Positions 9,258 to 19,500 of a DNA stretch of 36,267 bases are shown in pieces. The position numbers and the translations under genes were made by a program. Origin of the DNA: Candidatus Accumulibacter meliphilus (GTDB lineage: Bacteria; Pseudomonadota; Gammaproteobacteria; Burkholderiales; Rhodocyclaceae). The notes below the pieces were generated by a model, which was not told the origin of the DNA, did no database searches, and was given only the letters and a program-made list of their open reading frames with translations. The stretch lies in NCBI GenBank assembly GCA_003332265.1, contig QPGA01000011.1, positions 59,273-95,539 of the forward strand. The letters run 5' to 3'. Position 1 is the stretch's first letter. Each line of letters opens with the position of its first letter.

Positions 9258-10083
9258 GCCCATGGCGATCGCTGGCGTGACTGCTGCCAGGATCGCCAGC
9301 GTCGAAGCCGACCTCGAAACGGCTTTCGCTGCTTACCGCGACCCCCTGTATTTCACCGGGGCGAAAGCGCACGCGGGAAAAGGCGGCGACCGCCGCTTCG
9401 TCGTACGCGGGTGGCAGACTGCTGCTTGCCACTTCGACGCGGTCGACCGCGCCATCCGCCGCCAGGAAGACGCGTAGCACCACCTTGCCGCCGGGCAGCG
9501 CATGGCCTGTGCTGTCATCGGGTGGCTCGATCGCGGGCTCGTCCAGCGGCACGGCCGCGACGGTCAGTTCGGAGCGACGAAAATACCGCGGGCCCGCTGA
9601 CAGCTCTGCTGGCAACGGCTGCACCGGGTAGGACGGCGCCGACGCGGCCAACAGGCGCTGCCCGCGCGCCGCGAGCCCATCGGCTGACACGCGCGGCGGC
9701 GACGGCGCCTTGCTCGCGCCGGCATTCGCTCCCGAGTCTCTGCCTACGCTGCGTGCGCTGCCTGCGCTGATTGCCTCACTTCCAGCCGCTGCGCCGGCTG
9801 TATGGACCTCCTCTGCTGCCCTGCTCGCAGGCGCCGCGCTTGCCGGCTGCGGTCCTTCCCGTCCCGGCTCTTGCAGTGGAGCACGAAGGACGGCGCTGAT
9901 CGCCGTCGCTGCACGCCCCGCCGCCGGCAACGATGCCACGTCAGCCGCCGCGCCGAATACGCAGCGCAGGGCGGCCAGCCCGCCCAGATGCAAGGCCAGG
10001 GATAGGCCCAGCGCCAGGCCCAGCTGCTGCCATTTTGGCCACCCCGCCAGACTGCCTGAGAAGACCGAGATCAAAAAATCCAC
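9223..10083 (-). CDS. TonB-like energy transducer protein
   Basis: The 286-residue product has one N-terminal membrane helix (about residues 21-45, [16 protein letters not shown]), then a long Ala/Pro/Ser-rich segment without clear fold that would span the periplasm. The C-terminal domain of about 80 residues has the TonB pattern: [20 protein letters not shown], then [20 protein letters not shown]. TonB proteins pass proton-motive energy from ExbB/ExbD to outer-membrane transporters. No exbB/exbD or receptor gene is adjacent, so the substrate is unknown. The longest frame starts at GTG 10083 with no strong ribosome-binding site; a start a few codons further in is possible. Confidence 0.8.
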   Translation of the reverse strand: MDFLISVFSGSLAGWPKWQQLGLALGLSLALHLGGLAALRCVFGAAADVASLPAAGRAATAISAVLRAPLQEPGREGPQPASAAPASRAAEEVHTAGAAAGSEAISAGSARSVGRDSGANAGASKAPSPPRVSADGLAARGQRLLAASAPSYPVQPLPAELSAGPRYFRRSELTVAAVPLDEPAIEPPDDSTGHALPGGKVVLRVFLAADGAVDRVEVASSSLPPAYDEAAVAAFSRVRFRPGEIQGVAVSSESRFEVGFDAGDPGSSHASDRHGLSPATRAAAQK

Positions 10084-10188
10084 CGTCCGAAAGAGAATGC
10101 CGAAACTGGCAGCAGCCGGATTCTAGGCGCCCGAGGCAATACCCGCCCTGCCACTCGTCCGCCACCAGGCACCGTATATCACCCCGGA

Positions 10189-10217
10189 TTGGCGCCTCAG
10201 CCAGCCTCGACTATCAT
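10189..10217 (+). promoter_or_regulatory. Possible sigma-70 promoter of the pilin operon
   Basis: TTGGCG (10189-10194) and TATCAT (10212-10217) are separated by 17 bases, 63 bases before the first pilin start. No GG-N10-GC sigma-54 site of the kind known for pilA genes was found in 10084-10279. Confidence 0.35.
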
Positions 10218-10279
10218 GGCAGCTGTTGCCTATGCGCCGTGCCCGCCCAAGCTGGCCGCCCTTGAAGAAAGAAAACGCT

Positions 10280-10726
10280 GTGAAAAGACACGCTGGCTTC
10301 ACCCTGATCGAGATCATGATAGTGGTGGTCATCATCGGCATCCTGGCGGCGATCGCCATTCCCAGTTACAGCGATTACCTGACCCGCTCCCGCATCACCC
10401 AGGCCACCTCCGGGCTTGCGGAGAAACGGGTACGCATGGAGCAGTTCTTTCAGGACAATCACCTCTACTTTCAGGCGGATCCGGCGATCAGTGCACCCGC
10501 CTGCGCCACCGACAACACCGCCAGTCAATACTTCAATTTCACCTGCCCGACCCTTACCGCCACCACCTACACCCTGACCGCCACTGGCAAGAGTTCGATG
10601 AGCGGCTTCACTTACACCCTCGACCAGGCCAACGTCAGAAGCAGCACCATTGCCAGCCCGGCACCATCCGGCTGGGTACATGCACTGGCTGCCTGCTGGA
10701 TCACCAACAAGGGGGGTGGCTGTTGA
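10280..10726 (+). CDS. Type IV pilin, PilE-like
   Basis: This is a 148-residue prepilin. GTG 10280 gives the leader MKRHAG followed by [20 protein letters not shown]: cleavage after Gly and methylation of Phe by prepilin peptidase are expected, and Glu5 is present. The globular part has two cysteine pairs (CATDN/FTCP and one near the C-terminus, ACW/GGC), the latter like the pilin D-loop disulfide. It heads a minor-pilin cluster and could be the PilE minor pilin or a major-type subunit; the DNA does not decide. In-frame codons upstream to 10226 would give an atypical leader and are rejected. Its stop overlaps the next start. Confidence 0.88.
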   Translation: MKRHAGFTLIEIMIVVVIIGILAAIAIPSYSDYLTRSRITQATSGLAEKRVRMEQFFQDNHLYFQADPAISAPACATDNTASQYFNFTCPTLTATTYTLTATGKSSMSGFTYTLDQANVRSSTIASPAPSGWVHALAACWITNKGGGC

Positions 10727-11310
10727 ACGGCATGCGTGGCTTCAGCCTGATCGAACTGATCGTCGCCATGGCCATCCTCGGCATCCTGATGAGCCTCGGC
10801 ATTCCGGCGTTCAGCGACTGGATGCGCAACGCCAGAGTGCGCACGATGGCCGAATCGGTACTGAACGGCCTCCAGTTGGCCCGAGCCGAAGCCGTGCGAC
10901 GCAACACCACGGTAGGCTTCTACCTGGTGGACACCACCACCAGCGCTTGCGCGCTGAGCACTGCGGGCCCCAGCTGGATCGTCAGTGTCGACTCACCTGT
11001 CGGCCAGTGCGACGTGGCCGCGTCCGACACGGTCGCACCACGTATCATTCAGTCGCGTGCCGGTAATGAAAGCGGCGGCGCGGCGACAACCGTGGCGGCC
11101 GGTCAATCTTCGGTAGTTTTCAATGGGCTTGGTCGACCCACGCCACTGCCGGGCGGCAACATCGCCATCAATTTCACCGACGCCGCCGGCGCGGCCTGTG
11201 TGGCCGCTAGCGGACCGGTACGCTGTCTGCGCGCCGAGATCTCGGTCGGCGGCCAGATACGCATGTGCGATCCGGCATTGCCCGCCGGCGACGCACAGGG
11301 GTGCATATGA
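10723..11310 (+). CDS. fimT: Type IV pilus minor pilin FimT/GspH-like
   Basis: A 195-residue prepilin with leader MNGMRG if the TTG at 10723 is used, or a very short MRG if ATG 10732 is used. The mature end [20 protein letters not shown] has Glu5. [29 protein letters not shown] is the region that marks FimT/GspH proteins (given here only by its ends, WMRNA and AVRRN, about residues 31-60). The C-terminal half holds several Cys residues and ends in a GspH-type beta domain. FimT/GspH minor pilins help start pilus assembly and some bind DNA. It overlaps both neighbours by 4 bases. Confidence 0.87.
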
Positions 11311-11810
11311 ACGAGCGCTCCAAACTCGCCCAGGGGCAAGCAGGCGTCATGCTGCTGGAAGCCCTGATCGCGATCCTGATCTTCTCGCTGGGCATCCTTT
11401 CGCTGGTCGCCCTGCAGGCCACCGCGATCCAGCTCACCGGCGACGCAAAATACCGTACCGACGCCACGCTGCTGGCCAACCGATTGATCGGGCAAATGTG
11501 GGTCAGCGGTCTGAACCCGGTCACCGACACCGACGCTTTCCGCGCGGAGTTTGCCACCGCGGGTGGCATCGAATACGACGCATGGTTGGCCGACGTATCC
11601 GGCCCTGAAGGACTTCCAGGCGTAGTCGCAGCATCGGATGGCGTCGACTCCACCTTGCCAATAGTGACCGTACGTAATGCCGGAGAGATCGAGATCACCC
11701 TCCGCTGGCGTACCCCAGAAATGCCTACTACCGGAGAAGACACGGACACTTCCTGCCGTCGTTCGCGGCACTGCCACATCATCGTCTCGCAAATCGCCAG
11801 AAATCCATGA
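11307..11810 (+). CDS. pilV: Type IV pilus minor pilin PilV
   Basis: A 167-residue prepilin starting at ATG 11307, which shares ATGA with the fimT stop. After a 13-residue leader ending in GQAG comes VMLLEALIAILIFSLGILSL (Glu5 present), followed by ATAIQLTGDAKYRTDATLLA, the PilV-type helix continuation. The C-terminal segment has a TLRWRTPE strand and a Cys pair (TSCRRSRHCH). PilV is part of the PilVWX/FimU-type priming complex at the pilus tip that carries PilY1. Its position between fimT and pilW is the conserved order. Confidence 0.88.
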   Translation: MNERSKLAQGQAGVMLLEALIAILIFSLGILSLVALQATAIQLTGDAKYRTDATLLANRLIGQMWVSGLNPVTDTDAFRAEFATAGGIEYDAWLADVSGPEGLPGVVAASDGVDSTLPIVTVRNAGEIEITLRWRTPEMPTTGEDTDTSCRRSRHCHIIVSQIARNP

Positions 11811-12898
11811 ACGCCATGAAATCACTTTCAACACGACCACCAACAACGCCAGTTCTTCACCGCGGCTTCACTCTGGTTGAGGTGATGGTCGCCATGGTCA
11901 TCGGCATGCTCGGCTTGATCATCATGATGCAGGTCTTCTCCGCCGCCGAGGGCCAGCGGCGAGCCACGACCGGCAGCGGCGACGCGCAAAGCAATGGCGC
12001 CATGGCGCTCTATGCGCTGCAGCGCGATATCCGTCAGGGCGGTTACGGCTTCAACGCCGTCAACACCTTCGGCTGCCCCCTCGCCCTCCCGGCGCCGGCC
12101 AGTCGTACCTTGGCACAACTGGCGCCGGTGATCATCAATCCGCCGACCGCAGACGTTCCGGCCGGCGATGCCAACACGGACACTTTGCTGATCGCCTATG
12201 GCAACAACGAAGGCCCGCCTGAGGGCGATGTGATCACAGCGGTGAACGGCCTGCAGCTTGCGGTCCAGGCGGCGACAAATTACCGCCAGAATGACCGCGT
12301 GGTCGCTGCACCGTCGGCCCCCACCGCAGGCTGCGCCCTCACTTTGACAGACGTTAGCGCGCCACCTACGCCACCCAATGTGCCGGTCCGCGACGCGACC
12401 GGAGCAGTCGATGGCGGCACGCTGTTCAACCTCGGCGCCAACCCGCGATTCCTGGCCTACGCCATTCGTGGCGGCAACCTGACGGTCTGTGACTATCTCG
12501 CTTTCGACTGCAGCTCAGCCGCCAACTACATCGCCATTGCCAACAACATCGTCAGCCTGCGCGCGCAGTATGGACACGCCTCGACGGACGTCAGCGGGGT
12601 CGATGTCTGGGATCAACAAACGCCACCACTTACCACTGACCCTCCCATCGCAGCTCCAACCACTGCAACAGAGTTTGCCTGTCTCTGGGCGAGAACCTCG
12701 GCGCTACGGATCGCCATCGTCGCTCGCAACAGCCAGCTGGAACGTGACCAGATCACCGCCGTTGCACCGCTCTGGGCGGGTAGCGCGGGCGCAGCGCTCA
12801 CTCTGAGCGGGCGCGCAAATTGGCAGAACTACCGCTACAAAGTCTTCGAAACCATCATCCCGATTCGCAACCTGCCCTGGATGGGAACATGTACCTAA
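11807..12898 (+). CDS. pilW: Type IV pilus minor pilin PilW
   Basis: A 363-residue prepilin, the expected larger size for PilW. The start shares ATGA with pilV. The leader is long (about 20 residues, ending in LHRG), then FTLVEVMVAMVIGMLGLIIM with Glu5. QRDIRQGGYG, soon after the helix, is a strong PilW marker. The long C-terminal domain has several cysteines and ends in FETIIPIRNLPW, the IPxRN motif often seen at the PilW C-terminus. PilW joins PilV and PilX in the tip complex. The 3' end overlaps pilX by 10 bases. Confidence 0.9.
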   Translation: MNAMKSLSTRPPTTPVLHRGFTLVEVMVAMVIGMLGLIIMMQVFSAAEGQRRATTGSGDAQSNGAMALYALQRDIRQGGYGFNAVNTFGCPLALPAPASRTLAQLAPVIINPPTADVPAGDANTDTLLIAYGNNEGPPEGDVITAVNGLQLAVQAATNYRQNDRVVAAPSAPTAGCALTLTDVSAPPTPPNVPVRDATGAVDGGTLFNLGANPRFLAYAIRGGNLTVCDYLAFDCSSAANYIAIANNIVSLRAQYGHASTDVSGVDVWDQQTPPLTTDPPIAAPTTATEFACLWARTSALRIAIVARNSQLERDQITAVAPLWAGSAGAALTLSGRANWQNYRYKVFETIIPIRNLPWMGTCT

Positions 12899-13530
12899 GG
12901 CAAGCTCTCCACCGCCGCCAAGCCCTCGCCGCTCACCCGCGCAGCAACCAGCGCGGTGTCGTTCTGCTCGTGGCGCTGATCATCCTGGTCGCGCTGACCC
13001 TGTCCGGAGTGGCACTCATTCGCTCGGTCGATACTGCCAACCTGATTGCCGGCAACCAGTCTTTTCATCAGTCGGCAGTCCATGCCGGCGAGAGAAGCAC
13101 GGAAAGCGCACTCACCAACTGGCTTGAAGCAAATAACGCGCTCGGTGACAAAGACCTTTTCGACAACGCCCCCGCCGACGGCACCACCGGCTACCTTGCC
13201 GCTCGCGATGACCGCGCCGTTGACGCTGACCCTCCGGAAACCTGGCAGGACTTCTGGAACAGGACAGTGGCTGTCACCCCAGCCGTGACCCTGGCTCCGG
13301 ATGCCGCCGGCAACACCGTTTCCTATGTCATTCACCGGCTATGCCAGACGACGGGTGCGCCACACCTCGCCAACTGCGCCAAGCAACCCGCCTCGATCAG
13401 CAGCGGCGGCAGCTTCGGCGCTGGCGGTGTCCAGCCGCTGACCAACAATCAGGTGTATTACCGGATCACCACGCGCATCGCCGGACCACGCAATACCGTC
13501 GCCTACATCCAGACGATCGTTGCGCTATAG
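12889..13530 (+). CDS. pilX: Type IV pilus minor pilin PilX
   Basis: A 213-residue product with an N-terminal basic stretch ending in SNQRG, then the hydrophobic helix VVLLVALIILVALTLSGVAL. Glu5 is missing (Val instead), as is usual for PilX/GspK-like subunits that sit on top of the tip complex. SVDTANLIAGNQSFHQSA is the PilX signature after the helix, and the C-terminus YYRITTRIAGPRNTVAYIQT also fits. ATG 12889 lies within the pilW 3' end; the longer frame from 12820 would place the helix too far in. pilY1 follows after 30 bases. Confidence 0.9.
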   Translation: MYLRQALHRRQALAAHPRSNQRGVVLLVALIILVALTLSGVALIRSVDTANLIAGNQSFHQSAVHAGERSTESALTNWLEANNALGDKDLFDNAPADGTTGYLAARDDRAVDADPPETWQDFWNRTVAVTPAVTLAPDAAGNTVSYVIHRLCQTTGAPHLANCAKQPASISSGGSFGAGGVQPLTNNQVYYRITTRIAGPRNTVAYIQTIVAL

Positions 13531-13560
13531 GTCCACAGAGGATTTGACCAGGAGTTCGCC

Positions 13561-16500
13561 ATGGAAACCATCAAACACATGACCCGATCGAGCGCGTTGT
13601 TCGCCTCGCTCCTTGTCGCTACCAGCGTCCACGCTGGCATCACCCAACTCGCCACCCTGCCGCTTTCCGGAGCCTCGTCGGTCGAAATATTGCCGAATAT
13701 CCTGTTCGTCCTCGATGACTCGAAGAGCATGGAGTTGGACTACCTGCCCGACTGGGCAGGCGGGACCAGTCAATTCCAGGGCAGGAACCCGGCGTTCAAC
13801 GGCATCGCCTACAACCCGGCGATCAGCTACACGCCACCCAAATATTTCGGCGACGACGGCTTGCCCGACAGCACCACCTACCCCAGCCAGACGAGCACCG
13901 TCACCAGCGACTGGACGGTCGTCAAGAACGACGGCTACGGCGTGCAGGACGTCGATTCCAGCAATCTGATTGGCAACGCCTATTACTTCACCACTGTCCC
14001 CGGCGAATACTGTAGCAACCAGAGTCTGAAGAACTGCATCGAAGCCATCGAGCCTAGCGCCGACTATCCGTACCCCGCCTACCTGCGCTGGTGCAAATCG
14101 ACTGCCACTGCCACCGCTGCCACCAATGAACTTACAGCCGGCGACTGCCAGGCGACCGAGATCGACCCCAGCCCACCGCCACCGGCCGAGCCTGCCAACA
14201 TCCCCTTCGACGTCCCGCGCATGCCGGCGCCGCGTGCCAGCACACTGACGATCAGCGGTGCGGGTGCGACTTCGGTCAGCAACATCACGGTGGACGGCAA
14301 GGAGATCCTGTCAACGGCCATCGATGCGAGCAGCGATAGCGGCCAACTGGCGAGCGACATCGCCAAAAGCATCCGTGCCTGCAACTTCAGGCTGGCTGGC
14401 AGCTGCACAGTTGTAGGCTACAGCGCCGTCGCCGCGGGCAACGCCGTTGTGATCAGCGCGCCCGGCAGCACCGAGTTGTCACCGGATATTGCCAAGAGCG
14501 AGGGGATGTCGATTACGGCCACTGCTTTCGCGCGTCCGTCGACGAACCTGGCGCCGGGCGAAAATCTGCTGACCGTGATCACTCCCTCGACATTGACCTA
14601 CGCCAAGGGGGCTGGTCGCACCGACTGCAAGGCCGACCTTTGTACCTATGAAGAGGAAATGACCAACTACGCGAACTGGTGGGCCTATTACCGCACGCGC
14701 ATGCAGGCCATGAAGACGGCAACCAGCCTCGCCTTCGAGCCAATCACCAGCAGCTACCGCGTCGGCTACATGAGCATCAACAACAACACGGGTACCGATT
14801 TCCAGAATATCGATCCGTTCGCCAGCGCACACAAGAAGCTCTGGTACAGGAAGCTCTTCGACGCACGTCCTAGCAACAACACCCCCTTGCGCGTCGCCTT
14901 GGCCAACGCCGGCCGCCTGTACGCGGGCCAGCTGAACGACCTGACCTTCAACGGCGTCAAGGTCATCGACCCGGTACAGCATTACTGCCAGCAGAACGTC
15001 ACCATCTTATCAACCGACGGTTACTGGAACGAGGGCGCCGGTTTCAAGTGGGACGGCATCACTGCCGTCGGCGACCAGGACGGCCCGAGTTACGAGGGTT
15101 TCGAGGGCGAAGTCCGGCCGCAGCTTGACGGCGGCGGTCCGCAAAACCAGGTATCGACGCTGCAGATCATCGAAAAGCGCAAGCCAACGCGGCCGGAAAA
15201 GCAGAAGAAAGAGGAGCAACTGCAGCAACAGACCGCGGTGGTGGAAACCAGCATCACGCAGCAGCAGAAGCTCACGGCGCAGTTGCAGTACAAGGACGCG
15301 ATATGGGAAACGAGAAGCCAACCGCTTCAGACCAGGACATACACGCAGAGCCAGGTCAGTACAAAGACGCTCTGGCAGGAACAGACCTCGCAACTGCAAA
15401 AGCTCACCGGCGTTCAGAAACAACAGACCAAGACGCTACAAACCAAGGTAAAGACCTGGCAGTACCAACTCCGCAAGCTACAAAGCAATACGGCCAACGT
15501 TACCAGCAGGACCTACACGCTGCTAGCGCGTGTAAAGCAGGTCTGGGAACAAACCTCGAGCAATAATGGCACCGACTGGACCGACCCGAGAGCCGTCGAC
15601 TCGTGCTCGCCGGTAAAAAGTGGCACCAACCGCGTGTCGTGCGATACCAAGCAAGCTGTCTCGGACTGGAAAGAGTCTCCTGAGGGCTGCAAGGAGGCCG
15701 ACGGTGTTACGAGGGTGACCAATGAAGGGACTGACCTCGAAGCAACAACCTATTACACGAAGCGAGAATGCATGTACTCGGACCCCGTCACGGTGACGAA
15801 GTCAGGCGAAGCTTGCACGGTCGCGAAGAAATCAGAAAAACCTGCCAATTCAACAGATTCTTTCCATTACACCGTGGGAACGGCTGTGGAATGCGATGCG
15901 CCGGTATTTCCGGGCTGGGTCGACGTGCCGTCGAACGGTTCCTGCACGACTTCGTCCGTCCAGAGCTGCCGGTACCAAAATAACGGCGGTTTGACCGCGT
16001 GGACAGATACCGAGAAATCTTGCGAAGCCATCGCTGAGGACTACAAGAACGTTTCGGCCAGAACATGCAGCTTCAGTTGGCCAACTAACTGGAGCAACGT
16101 TGAAAAAGCAGTGGGAAGCTGCAACCCTGGCGACCCGAGTGTGCGGTGCCGGTACACTCCTGACTGGCTGAGCAGCGATGTCGCCGAATGTGAGACTCCC
16201 GTGGCAGCGCCAGCACTCGCAGACGACTTCAGCGTCTGGAAGCCAACGCTGCAATGCGAGGTCGCCTGGAACACGGACAGCAACAAAAATGAGGCCTGGA
16301 CTAACGTAACGAGCGGCAACTGTACAGTAACGAACACCGGAACGAATCAGACAAAGTGCCGTTACACGGACTTTCCCCCGCCCGACCAGTGGACAACCCT
16401 CGCCGTAGGCGCGTCATGTACGGAAGTGGCCCAGGATACGGCTTCCCCCTACAACATATACGTGGCAAGGAAATGCCAGAAGATTTTTGGACAGCCCGTC

Positions 16501-19500
16501 AATGGTGCGTGCACAGAACCCAACCCCCCGGATCCCGACGCCCCGAAATGCTCGACGACCTGGACCGCTTGGAAAGCGAAGGCTTCTTGCACACCGACGC
16601 CGAACGCCGACCCTAACAACGCCATAAAGAACGACATCCAATGTCGCTATCAACCGTACCCGACGACCAAACCTTTCGGTTGGGCTCCGGCCACCAGTTC
16701 CTGCAGTGCTCTTCAGTGGAAGGGCGAGGGCAATCCCTATATTCCCAAGCAAGTCGAGTGCCGGCAGGAAACGTTTCTCCCCGAACCCACCGGCTGGTCA
16801 AACGTTGGAACAGGAGGAACGTGCACGACGTCGCCGACCCGTCGTTGCCAGTACACGGCTTGGGCTAAGCCCGCCGGGCCCGACCAGCTGTGTAGCGACA
16901 GCGACCCCACGCCGTTGCCGTATTTCAAGGTGGACACGAACGGCATTAATTCTGCCGAGCTTGACGAAATCGTGGCCTGTGAGACCACTTGGACCGAATT
17001 TTCTGCCGCCGTCCCCTGTGTACCCGGCAAACCGGATACCGAACAGCAATGCCGGATCACTTGGCCAAACGACTTCGCAGATGCCGCAAAGTGTAACGAA
17101 ATAGATCCATTGACCAAGGTTAAAGATCCATTGATCAACTGCCAGACGATTACCAAGGACTGGACAAAAGACGACGGTGTGCCTGCGGATGACGCTTCGC
17201 ACGTCGGATTGACAACCACGTATCGGGACTTTCTGGCGGAACCGACCATCATGCCGGTCGCGAAATGCGCAGTGGGTCCCGATGATGAGCAACCCGATGC
17301 TAACGGCGTGGTCACCACCTGCACAGAGGAAAGGACCGACCCGACCGACGCCACCTCGTGCAGCCCGGCTGCCGCCACCCTGAGCAACCTCTACGTCGAG
17401 ACGATTTGCACCACACGGCAAAGCGGTCCGACCCCGGACACTCTGGCCGACGTCGCCGAGTACTACTGGAAGACCGACTTGCGCGACCCCTTGCACAATC
17501 CGGCACGCTGCACCGGTGGGCCGATCATCACCAACGGCGGTACCGACAAGCAGGATGTATGCACCAACACGCCGCTTTATCCGAAGCAGTACATGACCAC
17601 CTATACGCTGGGGCTGGGTGCGTCCGGCCTGATGCAATACGACAATGACTACCTGAAGGAAGGCAGCGCCGATTTCCTGAGCATCAAGACCGAAACGATC
17701 GCCGACCCGAATACCGGCACCTGCTCGTGGCAGCCGAACGGCATCTGCAACTGGCCGAAACCGGTGAGCGACACGCAGAGCAACATCGACGACCTCTGGC
17801 ACGCCGCGGTCAACGGCCGTGGCATCTACTTCAGCGCCTCGGACCCGTCCGCGGTGGCGACGAGTATCAGCGATGCCCTCACCGACGTTGGCGTCAAGGC
17901 CGGCGCTCTGGCAGCGGTTACCGTGACCAGCACGAATCTGGTGGCCGGCGGCAACAACAGCATCTTCGAGGTTTCGTTCAAGGCGGGAGAATGGTCGGGA
18001 GACGTCGTCAAACGGAGCATCGACGCAACGACCGGCGAGCTGTCGGCGCCGGTCTGGGCGGCACAGGCACTGCTCGACGCCAAGGTCGCGAACGGCACGC
18101 ACAAGGCGCGCACGATCTACACCTACGATACGGAGCTCACCTCGACGGACAAGATCAAGCCTTTCCTGTATGACGAGCTGAGCGAGGCCGAGAAGGAATA
18201 CTTCGCGCTGCAGGCGATCCAGGGGCTGTCGCAGATCTGCGAGGTCGGCACGACCTGTCTGGCGGCCAAAACGCAGGTAAGCGCCAGCGGTGAGCCGCTG
18301 CTCAACTTCATTCGCGGCGACTCAACGAACGAAGGTTCGCCAATCGACCGGGCCACATTCTACCGCCAGCGGGCGCATCTGCTCGGCGACATCGCCAGCT
18401 CGGAAGCGGTCTATGTCCAGGCCTCGCCCTGGAACTATGCCGACTTGCAATACGGCGCCTTCAAGACCGCCAATGCAGACAGAGCCGGCCAGGTCTACGT
18501 CGGCGCCAATGACGGCATGCTGCACGCCTTCGACGCGGCGACCGGGGAGGAAGCCTGGGCGTATGTGCCAAGGATAGTGATGCCCAGTCTCTACAAGCTG
18601 GCTGACAAGAACTACGCCGCCCCTGACCGGCACCAGTTCCTGGTCGATGCCACGCCCGTCGCTGGCGACATCTACGACAACCACAGCCAAGTAAAAGCCT
18701 GGAAGACCATCCTGGTCGGTGGCCTGAACCATGGCGGACGCGGCTACTACGCGCTGGACATCACCGATCCGGCTGCCCCCAAAGCCCTCTGGGAGTTCAC
18801 TGACGACAATCTGGGCTACACCTACGGCAACCCGGTGATCACCAAGCTCAAGGATGGCACCTGGGTGGTGATTGTCGCATCGGGATATAACAACGTCTCG
18901 CCCGGTGACGGGCAAGGGTGGCTGTTCATCCTCGACGCCGTTTCCGGAGCCGTCATTCGTACGATCGGTACCGGCGTCGGTAATGTCGGGACACCGAGCG
19001 GCCTGGCGCGGATTGCCGGCTGGGCAAATTTCCCGGACAACAACAACACCACGCAGCGCGTCTACGGCGGCGACCTGCTCGGCAACCTGTGGCGTTTCGA
19101 CATCAACGGCGACATTCCCGTCACCGTCGATCCGCCGGTCTACGACGCGCAGCGGCTGGCGAAGCTGGTCGATGCCGAAGGTGTCGCGCAACCGATCACC
19201 AGCAAACCCGAACTTGGCAAGATTGGCAGCCATCCGGTGGTCTTTGTCGGCACCGGCCAACTGCTCGGTTCGGATGACCTGGTGACCGATCAGCAGCAAT
19301 CGCTCTATGCGATCAAGGACCGCCTCACCAACGACGACTATGGTAACCCCAGGGATCCGGCGCAACTCGACCCGGTCCCCGGCAGCTTCGTCGCACAAAC
19401 GCTGAGCACCGGCGTCTGCCCCGCCAACAATGACTACTGTATCAAGGGCGAGGCAATCGTCAAAATCAGCGATCCGAAACCCGTTGATTTCAATACCAAC

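Noticed and set aside
10084-10279. Sigma-54 promoter for the pilin operon
   Set aside because: The best GG...GC pairs have 8 or 11 bases between them instead of 10, and lack the TTGC element.
16798-18102. 434-codon minus-strand frame inside pilY1
   Set aside because: Antisense to pilY1; no recognisable product and no ribosome-binding site.
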